A stretch of 64,000 bases of DNA, from contig JAJZVC010000007.1 in the NCBI GenBank assembly GCA_021845865.1, positions 18,256 through 82,255 of the forward strand. The letters run 5' to 3'. Each line of letters begins with the position of its first letter. Position 1 is the first letter of the stretch. The notes below the pieces were generated by a model. The model ran no database searches and was not told where the DNA came from. It worked only from the letters and a program-made list of their open reading frames with translations. Source of the DNA: Pseudomonadota bacterium (lineage in GTDB: Bacteria; Pseudomonadota; Gammaproteobacteria; Burkholderiales; UBA9220). A program made the position numbers and the translations under genes. Positions 46,712 through 55,146 of this stretch are shown here, in pieces.

Positions 46712-47164
46712 TTACTGGGGCTGCTGCCCGGCAGCCTGTTCCTGCTGGGCGTAGAGGACCTCGAAGTTCACCGGGCTCAGCATCACCGGCGGGAAACCGG
46801 CGCGGGACACCACGTCGGAGATCACTTCGCGGGCGTAGGGGAAGATGATGTTGGGGCAGGTGATGCCCAGCACCGGGCCCAGGTGCTCCTGGGGCACGTT
46901 GCGGATGATGAAGATGCCGGCCTGGGCCGCTTCCACCAGGAACATGGTCTTGTCCTGGAGCTTGGCGGTGACGGTGACGGTGATCACGGTTTCGAAAATG
47001 CCTTCGTCCACCTGGCGGCTTTCGTTGTGGAGCTGAACGTCCACGGCCGGCGCCTCCCGCTCGAGGAAAATCTGCGGTGCGTTGGGAATCTCCAGGGACA
47101 GGTCCTTGGTGTAAATCTTCTCGATGGAGAATACCGGCTGCTGCTCTTGTTGCTGTTCGCTCAT
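46712..47164 (-). CDS. secB: protein-export chaperone SecB
   Basis: 150 residues from ATG 47164, with CAGGGATC upstream. The SecB fold is recognisable in FSIEKIYTKDLSLEIPNAPQIFLEREAPAVDVQLHNESR and ITCPNIIFPYAREVISDVVSRAGFPPVMLSPVNFEVLYAQQ. The Gln-rich ends (EQQQEQQ; QEQAAGQQPQ) are common. It keeps precursors unfolded for SecA. The track ORF extends through trxC in another frame. Confidence 0.96.
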   Translation of the reverse strand: MSEQQQEQQPVFSIEKIYTKDLSLEIPNAPQIFLEREAPAVDVQLHNESRQVDEGIFETVITVTVTAKLQDKTMFLVEAAQAGIFIIRNVPQEHLGPVLGITCPNIIFPYAREVISDVVSRAGFPPVMLSPVNFEVLYAQQEQAAGQQPQ

Positions 47165-47180
47165 GCTGTTTGATCCCTGT

Positions 47181-47206
47181 AAAAAAAGAAAACCGGCCGG
47201 AGCCGG
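47181..47206 (-). terminator. weak terminator between trxC and secB
   Basis: On the minus strand CCGGC, loop TCCG, GCCGG, followed by TTTTCTTTTTTT. The stem is only 5 bp but the T-tract is long. It may attenuate read-through from the redox genes into secB. Confidence 0.5.
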
Positions 47207-47214
47207 GTGATTCG

Positions 47215-47637
47215 TCAGCGGCGCTGGCTCAGCCAGCCTCGCAGGCTGGCCGCGTCCATGGCGCCGGCCACCCGGTCCGCTTCCGCGCCGTCGCGGAACA
47301 GGATCAGGGTGGGAATGCTGCGGACGCTGTAGCGTTGCGCCAGGGGTTGCTCCTGTTCGGTGTTGACCTTGGCGAAGCGCGCCTGCTGCTTCATCTGGGC
47401 CGACACCTGGGCGAACACCGGCGCCATCATCTTGCACGGCCCGCACCAGGAGGCCCAGAAGTCCACCACCACCGGCAGCTCGTTCTTGCCCACGAAGCGG
47501 TCGAAATTGCGCTGGGTCAGGTCCAGGGGATGGTCGTTGAGCACCGGCGCCCCGCACTTGCCGCACTTGGGGTTCTCCCCCAGGCGCTCGACGGGAACGC
47601 GGTTGATGGCTTCACAGGCGGGGCATACCAGGTGCAT
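47215..47637 (-). CDS. trxC: thioredoxin 2 (TrxC)
   Basis: 140 residues. An N-terminal zinc finger (CPACEAINRVP; CGKCGAPVL) precedes a thioredoxin fold with active site WCGPC and the cis-proline segment SIPTL. The zinc module distinguishes TrxC from TrxA and tunes its redox sensitivity under oxidative stress. It lies 18 bp after grxC on the same strand. Confidence 0.94.
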   Translation of the reverse strand: MHLVCPACEAINRVPVERLGENPKCGKCGAPVLNDHPLDLTQRNFDRFVGKNELPVVVDFWASWCGPCKMMAPVFAQVSAQMKQQARFAKVNTEQEQPLAQRYSVRSIPTLILFRDGAEADRVAGAMDAASLRGWLSQRR

Positions 47638-47655
47638 GGCCGTCTCGCGGGGTGC

Positions 47656-47913
47656 TTATTGGGCGAGAAGGGGGTCCAACTTGCCGTCCACGTCCAGGGC
47701 CGACAGGTCGTCGAAACCGCCCACGTGGAAATCGTCGATGTAAATCTGCGGCACGGTGCGGCGGCCGGTGCGCTCGATCATCTCGGCTTGCTTGCCGGGA
47801 TCGAGGTCAATGCGGATTTTGTTGATCTCGGTGACGCCCTTCTTGTTGAGCAGCTTTTCCGCCATGGTGCAGTAGGGGCAGACGGCGGTGCAGTACATGG
47901 TAACGTTGGGCAT
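47656..47913 (-). CDS. grxC: glutaredoxin 3 (GrxC)
   Basis: 85 residues from MPNVTMYCTAVCPYC (47913). Active site CPYC, then TGRRTVPQIYIDDFHVGGFDDLSAL with the glutathione-binding TVP and GG.DD motifs. The track's N-terminal extension is rhodanese sequence in another frame. It starts one base after the rhodanese stop. Confidence 0.95.
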   Translation of the reverse strand: MPNVTMYCTAVCPYCTMAEKLLNKKGVTEINKIRIDLDPGKQAEMIERTGRRTVPQIYIDDFHVGGFDDLSALDVDGKLDPLLAQ

Positions 47914-47914
47914 A

Positions 47915-48328
47915 TCAGCGTTTCTCCATCGGCATGTTGGCCTGTTGCCAGGCGATGATCCCACCGGCCAGATTATACACCTGCTCGAAACCGTTCTTGC
48001 GCAGCACCTTGCACGCCGACAGGCTGCGCTGGCCGCTGCGGCAGCTGATCACCACCGGCTTGCCCTTGAATTTCTCCAGTTCGTGCAGGCGGGAAGACAG
48101 CTGCCCGAGGGGAATGTGCTTGGCGTGGGGAATCTTGCCCTCGGCCACTTCCCGGTCCTCGCGCACGTCCAGCACCATGGCGTCGTGGTGGTTGACCAGC
48201 TGGGTGGCCTCCAGGGCCCCCACTTCCTTGATGCCGGCCAGCTTGCGGCTGATGCCCGGCCAGATCAGCATGTACAGCGCCATCAGGGCAACGCCGATGG
48301 TCATGAGGTTGTCTTGAATGAATTGCAC
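47915..48328 (-). CDS. membrane-anchored rhodanese
   Basis: 137 residues: one N-terminal helix (LMTIGVALMALYMLIWPGI) and a rhodanese domain with AMVLDVREDREVAEGKIPHAKHIPLGQL and the active-site cysteine in VVISCRSGQRSLSA. Likely a sulfurtransferase handling persulfide sulfur at the inner membrane. It lies between a YgaP-type membrane protein and grxC. The rhodanese-grxC-secB order is common in betaproteobacteria. Confidence 0.92.
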   Translation of the reverse strand: MQFIQDNLMTIGVALMALYMLIWPGISRKLAGIKEVGALEATQLVNHHDAMVLDVREDREVAEGKIPHAKHIPLGQLSSRLHELEKFKGKPVVISCRSGQRSLSACKVLRKNGFEQVYNLAGGIIAWQQANMPMEKR

Positions 48329-48399
48329 AGCGACGACTCCGTAAAACGAACGGCGGCAAGTTTAACAGGCCGCCGTGACGCTTCCAACCGTGAAGAGGA

Positions 48400-48624
48400 T
48401 CAGCAGGAGGAACAGGAAGCCCCTTCCTTGACCCCCAGCTTCTTCAGCAGCTTGGCCGGCGGGCAGAAGCCGGTGAAGCCGCTCTGGAGCAGATTCAGAC
48501 CGACGAAGGCGGTGAACCAGAGGAAGTTGGCGTTGACGAAAATCGGGCTGCCCTCCACGCCCAGGCCCAGGGAGAGCAGGACGAAAAAGCCGGCCATGCT
48601 GCGGATGATGCGTTCGACGGTCAT
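48400..48624 (-). CDS. DUF2892 (YgaP-type) membrane protein ending in CSSC
   Basis: 74 residues, hidden in a larger shadow ORF. MTVERIIRSMAGFFVLLSLGLG, then NFLWFTAFVGLNLLQSGFTGFCPPAKLLKKLGVKEG, matches DUF2892, the two-helix module found at the C-terminus of E. coli YgaP. GFCPP carries one cysteine and the tail carries two more (CSSC). It starts 53 bp after the RND pump gene and ends 71 bp before the rhodanese, so together they resemble a split YgaP. Confidence 0.85.
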   Translation of the reverse strand: MTVERIIRSMAGFFVLLSLGLGVEGSPIFVNANFLWFTAFVGLNLLQSGFTGFCPPAKLLKKLGVKEGASCSSC

Positions 48625-48677
48625 ATTGCCTCCAGATAATTGCGATAAGTGGGTAGATTGGGACGGGGCCCGGCAAT

Positions 48678-51600
48678 TCAAGGGTACTTGCGGTAGTTGG
48701 CCGCGTAGTACAGCACCGGGATCACCACCAGGGTGAGCACGGTGGAGACGGAAATGCCGAAGATGAGCGAAATCGCCAGGCCGTTGAAAATCGGGTCGTC
48801 CAGGATGAACAGGGCGCCGATCATGGCCGCCAGGCCGGTCAACGCGATGGGCTTGGCCCGGGTGCTGGCGGAACGGATCACCGCCTCCTGGAAGTCCATG
48901 CCCTCGGCCACCTGCTGGTTGACGAAATCCACCAGCAGGATGGAGTTGCGCACGATGATGCCGGCCAGGGCGATCATGCCGATCATGGAGGTGGCGGTGA
49001 ACTGGCTGCCCAAGAGGGCATGGCCGGGCATGACGCCGATGATGGTGAGGGGAATCGGCGCCATGATCACCAGGGGGGTAACGTAGGACTTGAACTGGGC
49101 CACCACCAGGAGGTAGATCAGAATCAGGCCGACGGCGTAGGCGATGCCCATGTCGCGGAAGGTTTCGTAGGTCACCTGCCACTCGCCGTCCCACTTCAGG
49201 GCGTAGCCGGCGTAGGGGTCATCCGGCTGGCGGATGAAGTAATCGCCCAGCTTGCCGCCCTGCTTCAGCTCCATGCCCTTCACCGCGGAGCGGATGCCGA
49301 ACATGCCGTAGAGGGGGCTGTCCAGCTTGCCCGCCATGTCCCCCAGCACGAACACCACCGGCAGCAGGTCCTTGTGGTAGATGGTCTTCTCCCGCTCCGC
49401 CGTGCGGACCTCCACCAGTTCGGAAAGGGGCACCAGGGTACCGTCCTGGGCGCGGACCGTGAGCTTGAGCAGGTCATCCAGGCTGCTCTGGCGCTCCGGC
49501 GACAGCTTGAGGCGCACCGGAATCTCGTACTTGGCGGCGCCGTTGTGCACCGGCGTGACGTCCTCCCCGGCCAGGCCCATTTTCATCACTTCCACCACGT
49601 CCCTCTGGGCCACGCCCATCAGGGCCGCCTTGTTCTGCAGCACCCGCAGGACGAACTTGTTGGCGTCCTCCTCCACCGTGTCGTCGACGCCGACGATGTC
49701 GGGGGTCTTGGCGAAGGCCGCGCGCACCTGCTTGGCCACCGCCATCTGGCCGTCGTAGTCGGGGCCGTAGACCTCGGCGACGATGGGGGACATCACCGGC
49801 GGGCCCGGCGGCACTTCCACCACTTTCACCTTGGCGCCGTACTTGGCGGCGATCTTTTCGATGCCGGGGCGGGCGGCGGAGGCGATTTCGTGGCTCTTGC
49901 GGTCGCGCTTGTGCTTGTCCAGCAGGTTGACCTGAATGTCCCCCACCTCGCTGCCGGAGCGCAGGTAGTACTGGCGCACCAGGCCGTTGAAGTTGATGGG
50001 CGAGGCGGTGCCCACATAGGCTTCGTAATCGGTGACTTCCGGCACCGTGGCGAGGTACTGGCCGATCTCCCGCATCACCCGCGCCGTCTGCTCCAGGGGC
50101 GTGCCCACGGGCATGTCCACCACCACCTGGAACTCCGACTTGTTGTCGAAGGGCAGCATCTTGAGGATGACGACCTTGAGCAGTGCCAGGGACACGGCAA
50201 AGACGATCAGCCCCAGGATCACCTTGAGCAGCTTCTTGCGCTTCGGCGCCCCCTGCTCCCGCTTCAGGTAGGGAGTGAGCACATCCTTGAAGAAGCCGTG
50301 CAGGGTGCTCTCCGCCGCCACCTCGCTGTGGGAGGGCGCGTCATGCTTGTGGGACAGCAGCTTGAGGGCCATCCAGGGGGTGATGATGAAGGCGATGGCC
50401 AGGGAGATGATCATGCCGAAGCTGGCGTTGATGGGAATCGGGCTCATGTAGGGCCCCATCAGGCCGGTGACGAAGGCCATGGGCAGCAGGGCCGCGATCA
50501 CGGTCAGGGTGGCGAGGATGGTGGGACCGCCCACTTCGTCCACGGCGCCGGGAATGACCTCCTCCAGGGTCTTGCCATGGTCGAGTTCGCGCCGGCGATG
50601 GATGTTCTCCACCACCACGATGGCGTCGTCCACCAGGATGCCGATGGAGAAGATGAGGGCGAACAGCGACACCCGGTTGAGGGTGAAGCCCCAGGCCCAG
50701 GACGCGAAAAGGGTGGCGGCCAGGGTCAAGAGCACCGCCGCGCCGACGATCAGCGCCTCCCGGCGGCCGAGGGCGAACAGCACCAGCAGCACCACCGAGG
50801 CGGTGGCGAAGATCAGCTTGTGGATCAGCTTCATCGCCTTGTCGTTGGCGGTTTCGCCGTAGTTGCGGGTGACCGTGACGCGGACGCCGTCGGGGATCAC
50901 CGTCCCCTTCAGCTGGGCCACCCGCTGCATCACCCGGTCGGCGATGTCCACCGCGTTCTCCCCGGGCTTCTTGGTAATCGCCAGGGTGACCGCCGGGAAC
51001 TCCCCTTGCTCCTTGATCGCCTTGTCGTGGGCCGCCGGGCCGATGCCCAGCCACAGGTAGCGTCCCGGCTGATCCGGACCGTCGATCACCTGAGCCACGT
51101 CGGTCATGAACACCGGCTTGCCGTCCTGCACCCCCACCACCAGCTGCTTCACGTCCTTGGCCGACGACAGGAAGGCGCCGGTTTCCACCAGCAGCTCCTG
51201 GTTGTCCGCCACCAGCTTGCCCGAGGGCTGGGCGGCGTTGGTGAGCTGGAGGGCGTTTTTGATGTCCTGGGCGGAGACGTGGTAGGAAGCCATCTTTTCC
51301 GGGTCCATCACCACCCGCACCACCCGGTTGGGCCCGCCGATGGTGTACACCTCCCGGGTGCCCTTGATGCGCTTGAATTCGATTTCCGCCGCGTGGGACA
51401 CCTGCTCCAGCTCGAAGGCCCCCCGCTGCGGATCGTCGGTCCACAGGGTGAGGGTGACGATGGGCACGTCGTCGATGCCCACCGGCTTGACGATGGGCTC
51501 GCCGACGCCGAGATTGGGGGAGACCCAGTCGCGGTGGGACTGGATGGTGTCGTAAAGGCGCACCAGCGCCTGGGTGCGGTCCTCGCCCACCTTGTACTGG

Positions 51601-51887
51601 ACGGTGAGGACCGCCATCCCCGGCTTGGATACCGAATAGACGTGGTCGATACCCGAAATCATCGACAGCACCTGCTCCGCCGGGGTGGCCACCAGGGTTT
51701 CCACGTCCTTGGCCGACGCCCCGGAGAAGGGGATGAAAACGTTGGCCATGGTGACGTTGATCTGGGGCTCCTCCTCCCGGGGCGTGACGGCGATGGCGAA
51801 CAGGCCCATCAGGGCCGCCACCAGGGCGATCAGGGGGGTGATCTGGGACGTGAGGAAAGACTTGGCGATGCGGCCGGAAATGCCCAT
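48678..51887 (-). CDS. RND efflux pump inner-membrane subunit
   Basis: A 1069-residue proton-driven pump of the HAE/AcrB-like superfamily. A first helix (ITPLIALVAALMGLFAIAVTPREEEPQINV) precedes the first large periplasmic domain. TM4 carries the proton-relay acids in FSIGILVDDAIVVVENIHRR. A second pump half repeats the pattern, ending GIIVRNSILLVDFVN and VIPVLYYAANY. It pairs with the upstream membrane-fusion protein; no outer-membrane factor is encoded nearby, so it probably borrows one. Substrate unknown; context suggests a sulfur- or thiol-related compound. Confidence 0.93.
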   Translation of the reverse strand: MGISGRIAKSFLTSQITPLIALVAALMGLFAIAVTPREEEPQINVTMANVFIPFSGASAKDVETLVATPAEQVLSMISGIDHVYSVSKPGMAVLTVQYKVGEDRTQALVRLYDTIQSHRDWVSPNLGVGEPIVKPVGIDDVPIVTLTLWTDDPQRGAFELEQVSHAAEIEFKRIKGTREVYTIGGPNRVVRVVMDPEKMASYHVSAQDIKNALQLTNAAQPSGKLVADNQELLVETGAFLSSAKDVKQLVVGVQDGKPVFMTDVAQVIDGPDQPGRYLWLGIGPAAHDKAIKEQGEFPAVTLAITKKPGENAVDIADRVMQRVAQLKGTVIPDGVRVTVTRNYGETANDKAMKLIHKLIFATASVVLLVLFALGRREALIVGAAVLLTLAATLFASWAWGFTLNRVSLFALIFSIGILVDDAIVVVENIHRRRELDHGKTLEEVIPGAVDEVGGPTILATLTVIAALLPMAFVTGLMGPYMSPIPINASFGMIISLAIAFIITPWMALKLLSHKHDAPSHSEVAAESTLHGFFKDVLTPYLKREQGAPKRKKLLKVILGLIVFAVSLALLKVVILKMLPFDNKSEFQVVVDMPVGTPLEQTARVMREIGQYLATVPEVTDYEAYVGTASPINFNGLVRQYYLRSGSEVGDIQVNLLDKHKRDRKSHEIASAARPGIEKIAAKYGAKVKVVEVPPGPPVMSPIVAEVYGPDYDGQMAVAKQVRAAFAKTPDIVGVDDTVEEDANKFVLRVLQNKAALMGVAQRDVVEVMKMGLAGEDVTPVHNGAAKYEIPVRLKLSPERQSSLDDLLKLTVRAQDGTLVPLSELVEVRTAEREKTIYHKDLLPVVFVLGDMAGKLDSPLYGMFGIRSAVKGMELKQGGKLGDYFIRQPDDPYAGYALKWDGEWQVTYETFRDMGIAYAVGLILIYLLVVAQFKSYVTPLVIMAPIPLTIIGVMPGHALLGSQFTATSMIGMIALAGIIVRNSILLVDFVNQQVAEGMDFQEAVIRSASTRAKPIALTGLAAMIGALFILDDPIFNGLAISLIFGISVSTVLTLVVIPVLYYAANYRKYP

Positions 51888-51902
51888 GTCAGCTCCCGGC
51901 CG

Positions 51903-52931
51903 TCACTCGGCTTGCTGCTTGAGGTAGATGGCCGCCTTCACCGGGTCCAGGGCCACCGTCTCGCCGGAATTGATGCCGGCCAGCACCTCCACGTCGCCGT
52001 TGATCTGGGTTTCGCCGAGGCGCACCTGGCGCAGGGATGCCTTGCCCTTGCCATCCACCACGTACACCCCGGTCACCTCGCTGCGGCGCACCACGGCGGC
52101 CTGGGGCACCAGAAGCTTCTTCGCCTTGCCGGTGGTGAAATAAGCCCGGGCGAACATGCCGGGATAAACGCCGCGCAGGTCCTCGGGCAGGTTGAGGCGC
52201 ACCCGGGTGGTGTGGGTGCGGGCGTCCGCCACCGGCAGCACGGTCACCGACGTGGCCTGGACCCATTTATGCTGGGCGGGGAACTCCACCGACGCGCGGG
52301 GGGCGTTGCGGACCTCGTCGATCTTGTACTGGGGCACGCTGGCCACGACGCGCAGGTCCTTGGGGTCGAAACCGGTCATCAGGGGCTTGCCCGGCGCCGC
52401 CATCTCGCCCACCTCGATCTGGCGGGCGGCCACGACGCCGCTGTAGGGCGCGACGATGGTGGCGTAGCCCTTGGTGGTCGCCGCCACGCCGGCCCCCGCC
52501 CCCGCCGCCGCTGCAGCCGCCTGGGCCGCCTTGTACTGGGCGAGAGCGCTGTCCAGGGCCGCCTGGCTGACGAATTTGCGCTCGAACAGTTGCCGGCTGC
52601 GCTCGTAGTTGGCCTTGGCATTGACCAGGGTCGCCTGGGCCTGGGCCGCCTGGGCCTGGCTGCCGGCATAGGCCTGGGCCACCTCCCTTTCGTCGATGCG
52701 GGCGATGACGTCGCCCTTCTTGACGTAATCGCCGACATCGAACAGCACCTCCACCACCCGCCCGGAAATCTGGGCCGACACGGTGGACTGCTTGACCGCC
52801 TCCACATAGGCCTCGGCGGCATAGGTCTGATCCACGTCCCGGTACTGGACCTTGGCCGTGGCGAAAGGCAGCGCCGCCTGGGCGGCGGCGGCAACGGACA
52901 TCAGCACGGCCAGCACTATTCCTCGAGTCAT
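51903..52931 (-). CDS. RND membrane-fusion (periplasmic adaptor) protein
   Basis: 342 residues with signal sequence GIVLAVLMSVAAAAQA. The biotinyl-lipoyl halves (SAQISGRVVEVLFDVGDYVKKGDVIARID and KGYATIVAPYSGVVAARQIEVGEMAAPGKPLM) flank a coiled-coil hairpin (AQATLVNAKANYERSRQLFERKFVSQAALDSALAQYKAAQAAAAAA). A beta-barrel region follows. It precedes the pump by 15 bp. A perfect 30-bp palindrome lies 20 bp upstream of its ATG, the likely operator of this operon. Confidence 0.93.
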   Translation of the reverse strand: MTRGIVLAVLMSVAAAAQAALPFATAKVQYRDVDQTYAAEAYVEAVKQSTVSAQISGRVVEVLFDVGDYVKKGDVIARIDEREVAQAYAGSQAQAAQAQATLVNAKANYERSRQLFERKFVSQAALDSALAQYKAAQAAAAAAGAGAGVAATTKGYATIVAPYSGVVAARQIEVGEMAAPGKPLMTGFDPKDLRVVASVPQYKIDEVRNAPRASVEFPAQHKWVQATSVTVLPVADARTHTTRVRLNLPEDLRGVYPGMFARAYFTTGKAKKLLVPQAAVVRRSEVTGVYVVDGKGKASLRQVRLGETQINGDVEVLAGINSGETVALDPVKAAIYLKQQAE

Positions 52932-52951
52932 CCCGCTAACTCCCGAAAATC

Positions 52952-52981
52952 AATGTATATTAGGATAACCTAATATACATT
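52952..52981. promoter_or_regulatory. perfect 30-bp palindrome: probable ArsR-family operator
   Basis: AATGTATATTAGG, spacer ATAA, CCTAATATACATT: 13-bp arms without mismatch, AT-rich in an otherwise GC-rich region. On the minus strand a -35-like TTGCTC, 17 bases, and TATCCT would place the -10 inside the palindrome. An ArsR-family gene lies immediately upstream. Its position argues that binding blocks transcription of the efflux operon. Confidence 0.82.
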
Positions 52982-52999
52982 CTTGAGCAATACGTTAAG

Positions 53000-53040
53000 G
53001 AATAAGAATTCCGGCCACGGCGCGGCAGCCATGGCCGGAA
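53000..53040 (-). terminator. terminator after the ArsR-family gene
   Basis: TTCCGGCCA (53009-53017) and TGGCCGGAA (53032-53040) form a perfect 9-bp stem with a 14-base loop. The minus strand continues TTCTTATTCC. It would separate the regulator transcript from the palindrome-controlled efflux promoter. Confidence 0.55.
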
Positions 53041-53081
53041 AAATATCCGCTTCTGTCAACGAGGGGACGGGAACTCGCCGC

Positions 53082-53414
53082 TTACTTGGCGAAACCGCAG
53101 AACACGTCCCGCATCATGCTGATCAGCTTCAGCGTGCGCGGGTCGCCGACACGGTAATACACTCGGTTCGCGTCCTTGCGGGTGCGCAGCACCCCCTTGT
53201 CCCGCAGTATAGCCAAGTGCTGGGAAATATTGCTTTGGGTGGTGCCCACGCTTTCGACGATGTCCTGGACGCTGATCTCCCTGTCGCCCAGAACGCAGAG
53301 AATCTTGAGGCGCAAGGGATGGGACATGGCCTTCATGGCCCGCGAGGCCTGCTCGATGTGATCGTCCCGGTCTATCAGCTCTACTTCTTCCAAATCCATG
53401 TCATCGCCAGCCAT
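53082..53414 (-). CDS. ArsR-family regulator, SqrR/BigR/YgaV-like dithiol sensor
   Basis: 110 residues with a winged helix (MSHPLRLKILCVLGDREISVQDIVESVGTTQSNISQHLAILRDKGVLRTRKDANRVYYRV). It has exactly two cysteines, Cys40 in the first core helix (KILC) and Cys106 near the C-terminus (DVFC). The spacing of 66 equals that of Cys41/Cys107 in SqrR and Cys42/Cys108 in BigR, which form a polysulfide or disulfide bridge and lose DNA affinity. No CxC metal site of ArsR/SmtB is visible. It lies before the palindrome-controlled efflux operon. Confidence 0.85.
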   Translation of the reverse strand: MAGDDMDLEEVELIDRDDHIEQASRAMKAMSHPLRLKILCVLGDREISVQDIVESVGTTQSNISQHLAILRDKGVLRTRKDANRVYYRVGDPRTLKLISMMRDVFCGFAK

Positions 53415-53599
53415 ACTTACCCCTTGGAAAACCGCGCATGTCTATTCTTGCCAAAGACTTATTCTAAAAATTCACAAAAGTCTCGGTGCGCAGCATATTA
53501 AAACGTAATAAAATAATACTATAAGCGACTACAGAAACAAGCGTTTGAAAGGTGTACGGGCTTCCCCAGAGGGTGGAAGTGCCGCATAATGTATAACAA

Positions 53600-55144
53600 A
53601 TGAACGTCACTCCAGTCCTGTTGATCATCCTGGACGGCTTCGGTTACCGTCCCGACGGCGAAGACAACGCCATCCTGAAGGCCCGCAAACCCAATTGGGA
53701 CCGCCTTTGGAACACCTACCCCCATACCACCATCCAAACCTCCGAAGCCGCCGTGGGCCTGCCGTCCGGCCAGATGGGCAACTCCGAAGTGGGGCACCTC
53801 AACATCGGCGCCGGCAGGGTAGTGTATCAGGACCTGACCCGCATCAACCTCGCCATCGAACACGGCGATTTCGAACACAACCTGGCCTTGGCGCGCGCCG
53901 TCAACGCCGCCAAGGAAAAGAATTCGGCCCTGCACATTTTCGGTCTTCTGTCCGATGGCGGCGTGCACAGCCTGGATAGCCACATCTACGCCATGGTGGC
54001 CATGGCCGCCCACGCCGGGCTGAAGCGGGTCTATCTCCACGCCTTTCTCGATGGCCGCGACACGCCGCCCCGGTCCGCCGAAGCCTATCTCCGCAAGACC
54101 GAGGAAAAGTGCGCCGAACTGGGCGTGGGCAAAATTGCCTCCCTCTGCGGCCGCTATTACGTCATGGACCGGGACAAGCGGTGGGACCGGGTGAAACAGG
54201 CCTACGACGCCATGACCCTGGGCCAGGCCGAATTCGCCGCCCCCTCCGCCCTCGAAGGCCTGCGGCAGGCTTACGAACGGGGGGAGAACGACGAGTTCGT
54301 CAAGCCGACCCTGATCGCCGGTCCCGGCGAGGAGCCGGTACGCATCCGCGACGACGACGTGGTGGTGTTCATGAACTTCCGCGCCGACCGGGCCCGGGAA
54401 ATCACCCGCGCCTTCATCGAGCCCAACTTCACCGGCTTCACCCGCCAGGCGTCGCCAAAGCTGGCGGACTTCATCACCCTTACCAGCTACAGCGACGACT
54501 TCAACGTCCCCACCGCCTTCCCGCCGGAGCGCATCCGCAACGGCTTCGGCGAGTACCTGTCCAAGCAGGGCCTGCATCAGCTGCGCATCGCCGAAACCGA
54601 GAAGTACGCCCACGTCACCTTCTTCTTCAACGGCGGCGAGGAAACCCCGGTCCAGGGCGAGGACCGCATCCTGGTCCAGTCGCCCCACGTGGCCACCTAC
54701 GACCTCAAGCCGGAAATGAGCGCCTACGAGGTCACGGATAAGCTGGTGGAGGCCATCAAGAGCCGGAAATACGACGCCATTGTGTGCAACTACGCCAACG
54801 GCGACATGGTAGGCCATACCGGCGTCATGGAAGCCGCCGTCAAGGCGGTGGAAGTCCTGGACGAATGCGTGGGCCGCGTGGTGGCGGCGATGCAGGAGAT
54901 CGGCGGCGAAGTGCTGATCACCGCCGACCACGGCAACGCCGAGAAGATGTACGACGAGGCCAGCCACGACGCCCACACCGCCCACACCATGTACCCGGTT
55001 CCCTTCCTCTACATCGGCCGTCCCGCCAAGCTTGCCCCGCCGGGCAGCGGCGCCCTGGAGGATGTCGCTCCCACCCTGCTGAAGATGATGGGACTCAAGC
55101 AACCGCCGGAAATGACCGGCGAGCCGCTGATCGAATTCGAATAG
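53600..55144 (+). CDS. gpmI: 2,3-bisphosphoglycerate-independent phosphoglycerate mutase
   Basis: 514 residues, the usual length. The metal site begins LLIILDGFGYR; the phosphoserine motif is QMGNSEVGHLNIGAGR. HAFLDGRDTPPRSA and the C-terminal ITADHGNAEKM complete the binuclear manganese site. Glycolysis/gluconeogenesis in the cytoplasm. No clear Shine-Dalgarno precedes the ATG. It leads gpmI-envC-ctpA. Confidence 0.96.
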   Translation: MNVTPVLLIILDGFGYRPDGEDNAILKARKPNWDRLWNTYPHTTIQTSEAAVGLPSGQMGNSEVGHLNIGAGRVVYQDLTRINLAIEHGDFEHNLALARAVNAAKEKNSALHIFGLLSDGGVHSLDSHIYAMVAMAAHAGLKRVYLHAFLDGRDTPPRSAEAYLRKTEEKCAELGVGKIASLCGRYYVMDRDKRWDRVKQAYDAMTLGQAEFAAPSALEGLRQAYERGENDEFVKPTLIAGPGEEPVRIRDDDVVVFMNFRADRAREITRAFIEPNFTGFTRQASPKLADFITLTSYSDDFNVPTAFPPERIRNGFGEYLSKQGLHQLRIAETEKYAHVTFFFNGGEETPVQGEDRILVQSPHVATYDLKPEMSAYEVTDKLVEAIKSRKYDAIVCNYANGDMVGHTGVMEAAVKAVEVLDECVGRVVAAMQEIGGEVLITADHGNAEKMYDEASHDAHTAHTMYPVPFLYIGRPAKLAPPGSGALEDVAPTLLKMMGLKQPPEMTGEPLIEFE

Positions 55145-55146
55145 CC

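Noticed and set aside
49020-52973. A 1317-residue plus-strand ORF opposite the efflux genes
   Set aside because: Antisense shadow of the RND pump and adaptor, with low-complexity His/Gly/Leu/Val composition and no domain.
53505-53530. AT-rich stretch before gpmI with TATTA/TAATA repeats as a second copy of the efflux operator
   Set aside because: The arms are short and do not match the 30-bp palindrome; it is more likely promoter DNA.
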